NCBI RefSeq assembly: GCF_009910325.1
Contig: NZ_SUMG01000005.1
Location: 124,001 to 188,000, forward strand
Length of the DNA: 64,000 nucleotides
Direction: 5' to 3'
Source: Isachenkonia alkalipeptolytica
GTDB taxonomy: Bacteria > Bacillota > Clostridia > Peptostreptococcales > T1SED10-28
Of this stretch, positions 53,204 to 62,301 are shown piece by piece; positions within the stretch are counted from its first letter, which is position 1, and each line of letters begins with the position of its first letter. Under the pieces are notes generated by a model, which was not told where the DNA came from, did not search any database, and saw only the letters and a program-made list of their open reading frames with translations. The position numbers and the translations under genes are program-made.

Positions 53204-53370
53204 GTGCAAATTTCCCTCGCCATTCAACCTGTAACTTTTTAAATTCAGGCTTGACGGATTGTTAATTTATTGTTACACTCCTTTCGCAAAATCCCCTTTT
53301 ACCCTGGGTTTTGTGAACAGCGGCACAATTTCGCCTTGTATTTCACCGTTTTTTTTTCATTAATTTTATT

Positions 53371-53406
53371 GAAAATACACAAGATTCTTCACGTGTATTT
53401 TTTATA
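53371..53406 (+). terminator. Terminator-like hairpin in the permease leader
   Basis: AAAATACAC / GTGTATTTT with T-run, 50 bases before the TTG start of the permease. Possible attenuator. Confidence 0.5.
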
Positions 53407-53456
53407 TAGATTTTTATACATTTTTTCATAATCTCATATCCTTAGGAGGTATTACA

Positions 53457-54839
53457 TTGACAGAGCGAACCTATGATCAACCAAAAATTCGTAACAAGGA
53501 AAAACGCAACAGGCTTCGGAATTTTTTCGAAAGCTTTTACCAGCTTTCCCATTTTGGCACCGATATTAAAACCGAAATTACCGCAGGCATTACAACCTTC
53601 TTAACCATGGCCTATGTTCTTGTGGTGATCCCCGGCTTTTTAGCCGATGCGGGAATGCCCCCGGAAGGGCTGTATACTTCCGTTTGCCTTATTGCCATCA
53701 TCGGAACCTTTGCCCATGCCTTTGTTTCCAAACTGCCCTTGGCCACTTCTCCCGGTTTGGGCCTTACCATCTTTTTTGCCTATACGGTGGTAGGTCCCAT
53801 GGGATATACCTGGCAACAGGGCCTTGCGGCGGTTACGGTTTCGGGAATGGTGTTTTTCATCATCTCCATTACCCCCGCCCGGGCGAAAATTATGAACAGC
53901 CTGCCCCAAACCATTAAAATTGCCATTACCGGGGGAATCGGTCTGTTTATTGCTTTAATCGGCTTTCAAAATGCAGGCATCGTCGTCGCAGAAGAGGGCG
54001 GCATGTATTTTGGAAATCTTGGAAACCCCAGTGTCCTCCTCAGCATTATCGGACTTTTTACCACTCTTTTGCTGATGGCAAAGGGGTTCAAAGCAGCGTT
54101 GATACTATCCATCGCCTTCACTACGGTCATCGGGATTCCCCTTGGGGTAACCGATCTGTCGGGGATCGGCTTTTTATCCATGCCGCCTTCCATCGGCGGT
54201 ACCTTCTTCCAACAGGATTTCATGGGACTACTGGGTAATGATGGCATCGGATTTGCCCTATTAAATATTATCATGGTGATCTTAACCATTTCCCTGGTGG
54301 ATTTATTTGATAATATCGGAACCATTCTTGCGGTAGCCGATCGAGGAAAGCTTTACAATGAAAATGGGGAAGTGCGAAACATGAAAAAAGCCCTCCTTTG
54401 TGATTCCGTTTCCACCACCATCAGCTCTTTTATCGGCACCACCACCACCTCTACCTATTTAGAGTGTTCTGCAGGGATCGCCTCCGGGGGAAAGACCGGA
54501 CTTACCGCCCTGACTACGGGAATTCTCTTTGTGGTTGCCCTGTTTTTCTCAGGGATTGTGGGCATCATTCCCGGCGCCGCCACGGCTCCCGCCTTAATTG
54601 TTATCGGTATCCTTATGATGAACAGCTTAACCAAGCTGGACTTTTCTGATATTACCGAAGGGGCCCCCGCCTTTTTCACCATTGCCCTGATGCCCTTTAC
54701 CAGCAGCATTGCCGAAGGGATTGCCGGCGGGATCATCTCCTATGTGATTTTAAAAGTAGCCACTAGAAGATTTCAGGAGATCAATCCTGTGATGGTGATT
54801 TTAGCGATCTTATTTGTGATTCGGTTTATGACCCTTTAG
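53457..54839 (+). CDS. NCS2-family purine permease (AzgA/PbuG type)
   Basis: A 460-residue membrane transporter with about 12-14 helices. The opening KTEITAGITTFLTMAYVLVV, TSPGLGLTIFFAYTVV and LVDLFDNIGTI are signatures of the adenine/guanine/hypoxanthine branch; the last one binds substrate. The start is TTG, with AGGAGG 7 bases upstream and no better ATG. A terminator-like hairpin in the leader suggests control. It ends at a strong bidirectional terminator. Which purine is carried cannot be told. Confidence 0.92.
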   Translation: MTERTYDQPKIRNKEKRNRLRNFFESFYQLSHFGTDIKTEITAGITTFLTMAYVLVVIPGFLADAGMPPEGLYTSVCLIAIIGTFAHAFVSKLPLATSPGLGLTIFFAYTVVGPMGYTWQQGLAAVTVSGMVFFIISITPARAKIMNSLPQTIKIAITGGIGLFIALIGFQNAGIVVAEEGGMYFGNLGNPSVLLSIIGLFTTLLLMAKGFKAALILSIAFTTVIGIPLGVTDLSGIGFLSMPPSIGGTFFQQDFMGLLGNDGIGFALLNIIMVILTISLVDLFDNIGTILAVADRGKLYNENGEVRNMKKALLCDSVSTTISSFIGTTTTSTYLECSAGIASGGKTGLTALTTGILFVVALFFSGIVGIIPGAATAPALIVIGILMMNSLTKLDFSDITEGAPAFFTIALMPFTSSIAEGIAGGIISYVILKVATRRFQEINPVMVILAILFVIRFMTL

Positions 54840-54878
54840 CCTTCACACCGGAAGATTTTTCACTTTTCTAGTGATCAT

Positions 54879-54926
54879 AAAAAATCCGCCCCTTCCTTAT
54901 ACCTCTAAGGAAGGGGCGGATTTTTT
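54879..54926 (+). terminator. Bidirectional terminator between convergent genes
   Basis: AAATCCGCCCCTTCCTTA / TAAGGAAGGGGCGGATTT with T-runs on both strands, for the purine permease (+) and the DUF3048 gene (-). Confidence 0.95.
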
Positions 54927-54937
54927 GTAAAGATAAT

Positions 54938-56356
54938 TTACGGCCGGGCAATTTGAATCCAAGTGGATCCGTATATCCGTTCGATCTCCTGGCCGTCCTC
55001 ATAATAAAATCGGGTAGCCCCGTTGGGACTGGTTTTTTTCCAGGTTCCCCGGAAGCGTTGTCCGCTGACATAATAATCAATGGGGCCTTCTCCCAGCACC
55101 TCGGGAGTCGTTCGTCCCCGGCTGTCCCTGGGGTGATTGGTATACTGAACAATAACGTTTCGCGCCCAAATAGCGGCTCCCGTAGCGTCCTGGTGGCGAC
55201 TGCCGTTGATCAGCCTTCTATAGGCTTCCTGATTCTCATCGTATTGATAGGAAATTCGATAGTTGTTGCTGTATTCTATTGAAAAGGAATTCCCTGAACT
55301 TCCCTGGCGGCTGATATGTCCCGGACGAAGCACCGAGCCGGGAGAAGAACTTCCCTGTCCCAGGGTGGATAAGTTAACGTAGAGGTTATGAGGGGCCCGC
55401 CGGGCACTGTCCCGATAAAAATCACCGTGGGACAAGGCATTGGTGTAGCTCACTCCCCAGTCTCGGATCCGTTCCAGGTTATCCCTGCTTCCGCTGGCGG
55501 TAATAAAGTTTATATTATTTTCCCAAGCAAGCATGATACTGTGTTCCCTTGCGCTTCGAATCGGACCCACCTTGGAAGGAAGCTCATGAAAAAGGGCCAA
55601 GTAACGGGTTGCCCGCCCCTCCACTTCATACTCATACACAATGTTTGCCTGGGATAAACCATGTTGCGGTCTTGCATTGGGATGATTGTCCAGGGCGATA
55701 CCGTAGATCGGCTTTCCCTCCGATTGAGGAACCCGTGTTAAGGCCTCTTCCAGCTCTTCCCGTGAAGCTTCTAACAGGAGTGTTAGTGTCTCGCGCTGAT
55801 CCTCCAGGTTTATTCGCTCCGCCTGCATTTGGAATTTTCGATCTTCAATATTATCCCGTTGTTCTTCCATGGCCAACCGTTGTTCTTCCGTTCTTTGCTG
55901 CTCTTCCCTGACGGAACTGATCAGTTCCGCATCCCGATCAGCAATTCTTTGCATATAGGCCAGTCGAATGATCAGGTCCCCAAAATTATCCGCTGCCAGC
56001 AGGGTCTCTAGATAGGAGGTCCCCCCTTTCATATAGGAGCTTCTTACCCGACCCCCGAATTGCTTTGTGGTTTCCTCCAGTCTCTTTTGAGAATCCATCA
56101 GGGCAGCTTCCGTGTCTTCAAGCTCCTGCTCGATTTTGGCAAGTTCTCGATCCAGTTCATCCAAACGCTCCAACCGTCCTTCAATATCCTCGTTCAGCAG
56201 TCGGATGGTTTCTTCGTATTCAGCGATATCATCTTCAATTTCCTCCACTTCTTCCAAGGGATTATCCGGACTCCCGTAAACCTCCGACTTATGTCCGCTT
56301 GCCATCCCTATAAAAAGCAATAGTATAAGAGCCATAATAGTAATTTTACGATACAT
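54938..56356 (-). CDS. Coiled-coil DUF3048 (YerB-like) protein of the FtsEX operon
   Basis: A 472-residue exported protein. A signal peptide or anchor (about residues 5-22) is followed by long coiled coils (about 28-210). Within them VRSSYMKGGTSYLETLLAAD and LIIRLAYMQRIADRD match the FtsX-contacting coiled coil of PcsB/CwlO-type hydrolases. The rest is not a peptidase but DUF3048: YGIALDNHPNARPQHGLSQA, VGPIRSAREHS, then the C-terminal subdomain with NVIVQYTNHP and a final YEDGQEIERIYG. AGGAGG precedes the ATG. It starts 20 bases after ftsX, so the FtsEX complex probably acts through this protein. DUF3048 has no established activity. Confidence 0.88.
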   Translation of the reverse strand: MYRKITIMALILLLFIGMASGHKSEVYGSPDNPLEEVEEIEDDIAEYEETIRLLNEDIEGRLERLDELDRELAKIEQELEDTEAALMDSQKRLEETTKQFGGRVRSSYMKGGTSYLETLLAADNFGDLIIRLAYMQRIADRDAELISSVREEQQRTEEQRLAMEEQRDNIEDRKFQMQAERINLEDQRETLTLLLEASREELEEALTRVPQSEGKPIYGIALDNHPNARPQHGLSQANIVYEYEVEGRATRYLALFHELPSKVGPIRSAREHSIMLAWENNINFITASGSRDNLERIRDWGVSYTNALSHGDFYRDSARRAPHNLYVNLSTLGQGSSSPGSVLRPGHISRQGSSGNSFSIEYSNNYRISYQYDENQEAYRRLINGSRHQDATGAAIWARNVIVQYTNHPRDSRGRTTPEVLGEGPIDYYVSGQRFRGTWKKTSPNGATRFYYEDGQEIERIYGSTWIQIARP

Positions 56357-56376
56357 TTTTCAACACCTCCTTTACA

Positions 56377-57261
56377 CTACACCTTAAGATACTTTCGAAT
56401 GGATACAAAGCTTCCGAAGCCTGCCATCAAAGTTCCCATAATCATTAATCCTAAAAAGATCGGCAGCAGTCGCTCCATATCGGTAACCGGTTGAAATAAC
56501 AGGATCAAGGAATCCTGTCCGAAGGCCGAGGCCAATTGGGTATAAATCATCCCTAAGGCTAGGATCGCAACCACGGTTCCCGTCCAACCCATCACCATTC
56601 CCTCCATTAAAAAAGGAAATCGTATATAGCCGTTACTGGCTCCCATATATTTCATAACCACCACTTCTTCCTGACGTGCCACGGCGGAGAGTCGAATGAT
56701 GTTAACAATCAAAAATACGGCGCCCAGGGCAATCAGTACCCCTAAGGTTAAAAATAAGGCGTTTAGTCGACTGGTAATCTGCATTAAGCGGGTTACCAGT
56801 TCCTCCCCATAATCCACCAACTCTACTTCCGGATAAGCCCCCACGGTCTGGGCTACAACCGCTACCTGCTCCGGCTCGGAAACCTGAACCCGGATCAAGT
56901 CCGGCAGGGGATTGTCTTCCCCTTCCAAATCCCGTAACAGGGTCGGGTCCCCCATGGTTCTTGAAAAGTTCTCCAGTCCCTCTTCCTTGGAAACGAAGGT
57001 CTGTTCCGTTACCCCTTCTAAACCGGCAATCTGGGCTTCCACCTCTGAAGCACTTACCCCTTCTTCCAGGAACACGCTGATTTCCACATTGGATTCCAAG
57101 GTATGTATAAACTGATTCACATTTGTGGTTACCAGTAAAAATCCCCCTAAGATAATCAGGGATATGGCAATCAGCCCGGAAGTAAGAAGGGCGAGCCAGG
57201 CATTTCTTGACAGCGATCGAAAACTTTGTCTGATACAATATCCAAAGGCATATCTATTCAT
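56377..57261 (-). CDS. ftsX: Cell division / hydrolase-regulating ABC protein FtsX
   Basis: A 294-residue four-helix membrane protein. TM1 is at about residues 20-45, a large external loop follows (to about 165, where the partner coiled coil binds), and TM2-TM4 fill the end. The stretch EVVVMKYMGASNGYIRFPFL is the cytoplasmic coupling region that contacts FtsE. The ATG at 57261 overlaps the ftsE stop codon and has AGGAGGG at 7-base spacing; earlier starts are poorer. It passes ATP-driven movement in FtsE to an external protein, here presumably the DUF3048 protein. Confidence 0.93.
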   Translation of the reverse strand: MNRYAFGYCIRQSFRSLSRNAWLALLTSGLIAISLIILGGFLLVTTNVNQFIHTLESNVEISVFLEEGVSASEVEAQIAGLEGVTEQTFVSKEEGLENFSRTMGDPTLLRDLEGEDNPLPDLIRVQVSEPEQVAVVAQTVGAYPEVELVDYGEELVTRLMQITSRLNALFLTLGVLIALGAVFLIVNIIRLSAVARQEEVVVMKYMGASNGYIRFPFLMEGMVMGWTGTVVAILALGMIYTQLASAFGQDSLILLFQPVTDMERLLPIFLGLMIMGTLMAGFGSFVSIRKYLKV

Positions 57262-57937
57262 GGTCATACCCTCCTTTCTCATCCCGTTTTAGTTTTCCCC
57301 CGGATAAGGCTACCACCCGTTTTTGCATACGATCCACCAGATCCCAGGCATGGGTGGCGATGACGATGGTGGTCCCTTCCAAGTTGATTTTTTCGAACAA
57401 CTCCATTAACTGCAGGGCATTGTCCCGGTCCAAGTTTCCCGTTGGCTCATCGGCCAGAATCAAATCCGGATTTTTAACAATGGCTCGAGCGATGCCCACC
57501 CGTTGTTGCTCTCCTCCCGAAAGCTCTTTGGGAAAGGCTTTTTGCTTGTGACTAAGGCCTACTTTTACTAAGGCTTCCGGAACTTTTTCTTCGATTTCCT
57601 TTGGAGAATACCCCAGAACCTCCAAGGCAAAGGCCACATTTTCAAATACAGTTTTTTGTTTGATCAGTTTATAATCCTGAAAAACCATCCCGATTTTTCG
57701 ACGATGTTCCAGAATATCCTTTTTTTTATAGGCAGCGATATCCTTGCGCTCAAAACTAATCTGTCCTGATGTTGGAAGCGTCTCCCGAAAAAGCAGTTTA
57801 ATGATCGTACTCTTACCGGCACCGCTGGGACCCACTAAAAAAAGAAACTCTCCGGAGGTTAGTTCTAAGGATAGTTCTTCTAAGGCCGGATCCTCGGTTC
57901 CGGGATACAGCATACTTACTTTATTAATTTCTATCAC
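57254..57937 (-). CDS. ftsE: FtsE ATPase
   Basis: A 227-residue cytoplasmic ABC ATPase. Walker A is GPSGAGKST, signature LSGGEQQRVGIARA, Walker B LILADEPTGNLD, and the switch histidine is in IATHAWDL. The start is a GTG with AAGGGGC upstream. The stop overlaps the ftsX start, so the pair is translationally coupled. With FtsX it normally activates a wall hydrolase during division or elongation. Confidence 0.95.
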   Translation of the reverse strand: MIEINKVSMLYPGTEDPALEELSLELTSGEFLFLVGPSGAGKSTIIKLLFRETLPTSGQISFERKDIAAYKKKDILEHRRKIGMVFQDYKLIKQKTVFENVAFALEVLGYSPKEIEEKVPEALVKVGLSHKQKAFPKELSGGEQQRVGIARAIVKNPDLILADEPTGNLDRDNALQLMELFEKINLEGTTIVIATHAWDLVDRMQKRVVALSGGKLKRDEKGGYDHE

Positions 57938-57994
57938 GATGAATGCCCCTTTCTACATTATTAAATCATTGACAATCATATTAAGATCAACAAT

Positions 57995-58003
57995 ATTATA
58001 CCA
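57995..58003 (-). promoter_or_regulatory. Extended -10 promoter of the ftsEX operon
   Basis: Minus strand TGGTATAAT: perfect -10 with TGn extension, weak -35, leader of about 50 bases. Confidence 0.55.
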
Positions 58004-58070
58004 TATTCTTATTAAAAAACAGGTATCCTTTTACGTTCAACGTTCAACGGATATTTGTTAAACAATCCGT

Positions 58071-58109
58071 AAAAAAACCTCTGAATCCCGGTATTATTAG
58101 GTTCAGAGG
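58071..58109 (-). terminator. Terminator of the htrA-rlmH region
   Basis: CCTCTGAA / TTCAGAGG on the minus strand followed by seven T, 20 bases past the rlmH stop. Confidence 0.85.
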
Positions 58110-58128
58110 CGATTTTCACAACCTTTGA

Positions 58129-58608
58129 TTATTTATGGTAGGGTTCTCTTTTTAAAATTTTAAAGCCCCGATAGATTTGCTCCAGTAAAATGAGACGCAT
58201 CAGTTGATGGGGAAAGGTCATTTTAGAAAAAGAAAGACGAAGATCCGCTCGCTGTAAAATCTCTTTTGAAAGCCCCAGGGAACCGCCGATAATAAAAATC
58301 CAATGGCTTTTCCCGCGAAGGCCGTACTCTTGAAAGGTCTCCGACAGTTCTTCAGAAGTCAGCATTTTCCCTTGAATATCCAAGGCGATCACCTGAGCAC
58401 CTTCGGGAATTTTTTTTACAATCCTCTCAGCTTCCTTTTCTTGAATGATTGACACTTCCCGGAGACTTCCTCCCTCTAGGGTTTTTTCATCGGGCACTTC
58501 CCAAACTTTGACCTTGGCATAGCTCTGCAGTCTTTTCAGGTACTCTTCCATCCCGATTTTCAAGTATTTTTCTTTCAGTTTTCCTACGGCAATAATGTCG
58601 ATTTTCAT
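58129..58608 (-). CDS. rlmH: 23S rRNA (pseudouridine1915-N3)-methyltransferase RlmH
   Basis: A 159-residue SPOUT methyltransferase that modifies pseudouridine 1915 in helix 69. FIIGGSLGLSKEIL and the C-terminal LEQIYRGFKILKREPYHK form the SAM-binding knot and catalytic tail. Length is exact for the family. It follows htrA by 30 bases, the common Firmicute order. Confidence 0.97.
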   Translation of the reverse strand: MKIDIIAVGKLKEKYLKIGMEEYLKRLQSYAKVKVWEVPDEKTLEGGSLREVSIIQEKEAERIVKKIPEGAQVIALDIQGKMLTSEELSETFQEYGLRGKSHWIFIIGGSLGLSKEILQRADLRLSFSKMTFPHQLMRLILLEQIYRGFKILKREPYHK

Positions 58609-58638
58609 TTTCTGACTCCTTGCATTTTCCTTTTTTCC

Positions 58639-59931
58639 TTAAAATACCACTTCGATATCGATTTCCTCTTCCCCTCGAACAATGGTGATAATGGCCCGGT
58701 CTCCCGGCGTGAGTTTGTAAAGCTCCCGAATCAAGGTGCCTCGATTCCGTACTTCCTGACCATTCACTCCCACGATCACATCTCCGGACTCGATGTCGTA
58801 TTCTTCTGCTACGGACCCGAGGTTGACTTCCGCTACATAAAATCCATGGTCCACCGGCAGTTCTTCTCCCCAGCTTCGCTGATAGACCTCGGCGTTCAGT
58901 CCCTGAACCCCCAGGTACACCGGCTGAAATTCTCCGGTTTCCGCAAATTGTTCGATGATGGGTTTGGCGGTGTTAATGGGAATCGCAAAGCCTAGACCCT
59001 CCCCGTTCTGTAATTTTGCGGTATTGATGCCGATCACTTCCGCATCGGTGTTCAGTAGAGGACCCCCGCTGTTTCCAGGATTAATCGATGCATCGGTCTG
59101 TATAAAGTTATCGATCCCCTCGGCGCTGCCTCCGGTAGTTGGAATCGATCGATTCAGTCCGCTGACCACCCCTTGGGTTAAGGTCCGCTCAAAATCCAGA
59201 CCCATGGGGTTGCCAATAGCAATGGTAATCTCTCCCACCAGAAGGTCATCACTGTCCCCTAAATTTGCCGTGGGTAAGTTTTCTTCATCCACTTTGATAA
59301 TGGCCAGGTCCAGGGATGCTTCGTTCCATAGCACCTCCGCCGGCAGTTCCTCGCCATCATGAAGGAGGACCATCAGCTCCGTTACCTCTCCGTCTCCGAT
59401 CACATGGGAGTTTGTGAGAATATATCCCCGTTCATCGACGATGACTCCGGTACCCAGTCCCGGTCGTTCCCGTAGATCTCCAAAAAACAGGTCCCGTTCC
59501 AAGGTTACGGTAGTGATTCCTACCACCGAAGGCATGGCCTGTTCCGCCACGGCGGAATAAATATTTAAGTCCAGACCTTCCTCCACAGAAATAGAGGGAC
59601 TTTCTTCTCTCATGTCCGGCATGGCCCGGTCAATAAAATCCGGCAGGAGATAGACTCCTCCGCCAAAGACTAGGGCTCCTCCCAGGATAACTCCTAACAG
59701 AACCCCTAGAAAGCCCACCTTGCCCTTGGAGGTTTTAGTCGGTTTGTTCTTTAAGGTATCGGTTTGATCCCTTGGCTCTTCTCCTTGGTTTTTCCCGGTG
59801 ATCTTTTCTCCTTCCGGATGATCCTCTAAGAAATCCTCCGTGGAAGAGGGGGTCTGATAGTAATAATAGGTTCCACTCCCCTGGTTTTTCTCTTGGTATG
59901 TTTTCTTTTTATTTTCCCGCTCTTGATCCAT
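58639..59931 (-). CDS. htrA: HtrA/DegP-like serine protease with PDZ domain
   Basis: A 430-residue membrane-anchored protease. The N-terminal 70 residues are charged and cytoplasmic, one helix follows (about 75-100), then the trypsin-like domain with catalytic His in TNSHVI, Asp in LDLAIIKV and Ser in NPGNSGGPLL, then one PDZ domain (about 325-430). It degrades or refolds damaged envelope proteins. The frame opens at 59952, but the ATG at 59931 has AGGAGGG at 6-base spacing. It lies between yycJ and rlmH, a conserved order. Confidence 0.95.
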   Translation of the reverse strand: MDQERENKKKTYQEKNQGSGTYYYYQTPSSTEDFLEDHPEGEKITGKNQGEEPRDQTDTLKNKPTKTSKGKVGFLGVLLGVILGGALVFGGGVYLLPDFIDRAMPDMREESPSISVEEGLDLNIYSAVAEQAMPSVVGITTVTLERDLFFGDLRERPGLGTGVIVDERGYILTNSHVIGDGEVTELMVLLHDGEELPAEVLWNEASLDLAIIKVDEENLPTANLGDSDDLLVGEITIAIGNPMGLDFERTLTQGVVSGLNRSIPTTGGSAEGIDNFIQTDASINPGNSGGPLLNTDAEVIGINTAKLQNGEGLGFAIPINTAKPIIEQFAETGEFQPVYLGVQGLNAEVYQRSWGEELPVDHGFYVAEVNLGSVAEEYDIESGDVIVGVNGQEVRNRGTLIRELYKLTPGDRAIITIVRGEEEIDIEVVF

Positions 59932-59993
59932 GCTTTTCCCTCCTGCTCTCAAGAAAGTTCCCCCGCTTCCAAGGGGAAGCCGGTCTCCTAGTG

Positions 59994-60794
59994 TTAGCTT
60001 TTATTAAACTCATATACCCGTCCGATGCGGTTCCTAAAAGCGATATCCACATTTATTTTTAAATGCTTTGTCCGTTGACGTTCCGAAAGCATTCCCTGGA
60101 TAGTGGATAAGGCCAGTTCCGGGAAATTGTTTTCTTCACTGAGGTGGGCCAGTACAAAGTTCTCCACCTTGTTTTCCGCTAAATAACAGATACAGTCCCC
60201 CGCCGCTTCATTGGAAAGATGTCCCTGGTCCGAAAGAATCCTCCGTTTTAAAGAATAGGGATACCTTCCGGATTTTAGCACTTCCACATCATGATTTGCC
60301 TCTAAGACCACAAGGTCCGAACCCTTGATTTCTTCAAGGATCTCCGGTGTCATACAGCCGATGTCCGTGGCGATACTGACCTTTTCTCTCCCTCCGGACA
60401 CCGTGAATCCCACGGATTCCGCCGCATCATGAGAGGTTTTATAGGGTTTGATTGTTAATTTTCCCATGGAAAAAATTTCATTGGTTTGAAAAGTTCTTCG
60501 GTTTTTTTCCGCAATCTTTCCGATTTTATCCTCCATGGCCTGCCAGGTTCCCTGATTGGCATATACCGGAAGATCATACCGTCTTGAAAGGATTCCCGCC
60601 CCTTTAATATGATCAATGTGTTCATGGGAGATCAAAATCCCCGACAGGCTTTCGGGATCTATGTCAATTTCCGCCAAACGGTTTTCAATCTGTTTACCGC
60701 TTAGACCCGCATCCACTAAGAATCGCTGTTCTCCATCGGAAAAGGCGTAACTGTTGCCGGCACTGCCGCTGACTAATGAACAAAATCGTATCAA
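59994..60794 (-). CDS. YycJ/WalJ-family MBL-fold hydrolase
   Basis: A 266-residue metallo-beta-lactamase-fold protein. The metal motif is SHEHIDHIKG (about residues 54-63), with a later ATDIGCMT and VLEANHD. YycJ proteins act as DNA exonucleases or link DNA replication to cell wall control. The start is TTG, with AGGAGG 8 bases upstream; no in-frame ATG fits. It lies between murA and htrA; the WalRK genes that often accompany it are not in this window. Confidence 0.9.
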   Translation of the reverse strand: MIRFCSLVSGSAGNSYAFSDGEQRFLVDAGLSGKQIENRLAEIDIDPESLSGILISHEHIDHIKGAGILSRRYDLPVYANQGTWQAMEDKIGKIAEKNRRTFQTNEIFSMGKLTIKPYKTSHDAAESVGFTVSGGREKVSIATDIGCMTPEILEEIKGSDLVVLEANHDVEVLKSGRYPYSLKRRILSDQGHLSNEAAGDCICYLAENKVENFVLAHLSEENNFPELALSTIQGMLSERQRTKHLKINVDIAFRNRIGRVYEFNKS

Positions 60795-60825
60795 GTCTTT
60801 TTCCTCCTCGATTTTTCTCCTGGGG

Positions 60826-62103
60826 CTACACTTCTTTCTCCACTTCTTGTTCCTTTACCAGCTCTATTTTTCCCCCGAGACTTTGTAGCTTTTCCTCAAT
60901 CCCGTCATACCCCCGTAAAATGTGCTGCACCTCTCGAATTTCCGATTGCCCCTTGGTGCTGAGGGCGGCAATCACCAAGGCGGCGCCCGCCCGGAGGTCC
61001 GAGGCGATCACCGTGGTGGGAGATAATTTTTTCACCCCTTCAATAATGGCGACTTTCCCTTCCACCCGGATCACGGCTCCCATGCGTTTTAACTGTTCTA
61101 CATGCTTAAATCGTCCTTCAAAGATGTTTTCTGTAATGGATCCCGTGCCTTCGGATATGGCCAGCAAGCTGGACATCGGCTGTTGAAGATCCGTGGGAAA
61201 TCCGGGATAAACCAGGGTTTTAACATCCGCACATTTTGTTCTCCTGGACGTTTTCACCCGGATTTCATCCCCGTTTTCCTCAATGCTTACATTCATTTCT
61301 CTGAGTTTGGCTGTGACAGACTCTAAGTGTTTAGGAATCACATTTTTAATTAAAACATCTCCCCGAGTGGCCGCTGCAGCGATCATGTAGGTTCCCGCTT
61401 CAATCTGATCCGGAATAATTGCATGTTCACATCCCCCCAGCGTCTTCACTCCCTCAATTTTTATGGTATCGGTTCCCGCCCCTTTCACCTTGGCCCCAAG
61501 GGCGTTTAAAAAGTTGGCCACATCCACAATATGGGGTTCTTTTGCGGCATTTTCGATAATCGTTTCACCCTTCGCTTTCACCGCTGCAAGCATAATATTG
61601 ATCGTTGCACCGACACTTACCACATCTAAGTATATTTTTGCCCCTTTGAGCTCCCGGGCCTGGACAGAGATGATTCCCTGTTCGATCTTTACCTTTGCCC
61701 CCAGTGCTTCAAATCCCTTAATATGTTGATCAATGGGCCGGGTGCCGATATGACAGCCTCCGGGGTAAGCCACCTTCGCTTTATGAAACCGTCCCAGCCC
61801 GGCCCCTAGAAAGTAGTAAGAGGCTCGAAGACCTCGTCCCATTTCATGATCCGCCTTGCATTCCTTCATTTTATTCGGCTCAATACGCACCTTATTAGAG
61901 GTTATTCGGGTATTTTCAGCATCCATATTCTCCAATATACTCAACAGGGTTCTTGTATCACTGATGTCCGGAAGGTTTTCAATCACCGTAGGTTCCTCCG
62001 CCAAAATACTCGCCGGCAAAATCGCCACCGCAGCATTTTTAAATCCGCTGATTTCCACTTCCCCTTTTAGTTTTTTTCCGCCTTGAATCACAAATTTATT
62101 CAT
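60826..62103 (-). CDS. murA: UDP-N-acetylglucosamine 1-carboxyvinyltransferase MurA
   Basis: A 425-residue enzyme making the first committed peptidoglycan precursor from UDP-GlcNAc and PEP. The substrate Lys-Asn pair is in GFKNAAVAILPAS, and the catalytic Cys in YPGGCHIGTRPID, so the enzyme should be fosfomycin-sensitive in principle. FPTDLQQPM is the conserved late loop. A GTG at 62112 is also in frame; the ATG at 62103 gives the usual N-terminus, but no strong ribosome site supports either. Confidence 0.95.
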   Translation of the reverse strand: MNKFVIQGGKKLKGEVEISGFKNAAVAILPASILAEEPTVIENLPDISDTRTLLSILENMDAENTRITSNKVRIEPNKMKECKADHEMGRGLRASYYFLGAGLGRFHKAKVAYPGGCHIGTRPIDQHIKGFEALGAKVKIEQGIISVQARELKGAKIYLDVVSVGATINIMLAAVKAKGETIIENAAKEPHIVDVANFLNALGAKVKGAGTDTIKIEGVKTLGGCEHAIIPDQIEAGTYMIAAAATRGDVLIKNVIPKHLESVTAKLREMNVSIEENGDEIRVKTSRRTKCADVKTLVYPGFPTDLQQPMSSLLAISEGTGSITENIFEGRFKHVEQLKRMGAVIRVEGKVAIIEGVKKLSPTTVIASDLRAGAALVIAALSTKGQSEIREVQHILRGYDGIEEKLQSLGGKIELVKEQEVEKEV

Positions 62104-62237
62104 TGTTTTCACTGATTTATATCAGCTTTCACCACCTTTTTATTTTTCAAACTTATCTTTTCCATTCTACCACTTCTTCGGATTTATTTCTACCAAAGAA
62201 GTGGGGGGACAACCTTTCTCCTCTTCGGTTTTTTTCT

Positions 62238-62266
62238 AAAAAAAAGAATAGCCCTTAGGCTATTCC
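62238..62266 (-). terminator. Terminator of the M23 peptidase gene
   Basis: GAATAGCC-TAAG-GGCTATTC on the minus strand followed by eight T. Confidence 0.9.
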
Positions 62267-62301
62267 GAGAATTATCAAAAATAATCTTTGTGCTGAAGCT
62301 G

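Larger units (their letters stand above)
53130..53456 (+). other. 327-base gap between sortase and purine permease genes
   Basis: Holds the sortase terminator and a second hairpin with T-run close to the permease gene. No known riboswitch was recognised. Confidence 0.5.
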
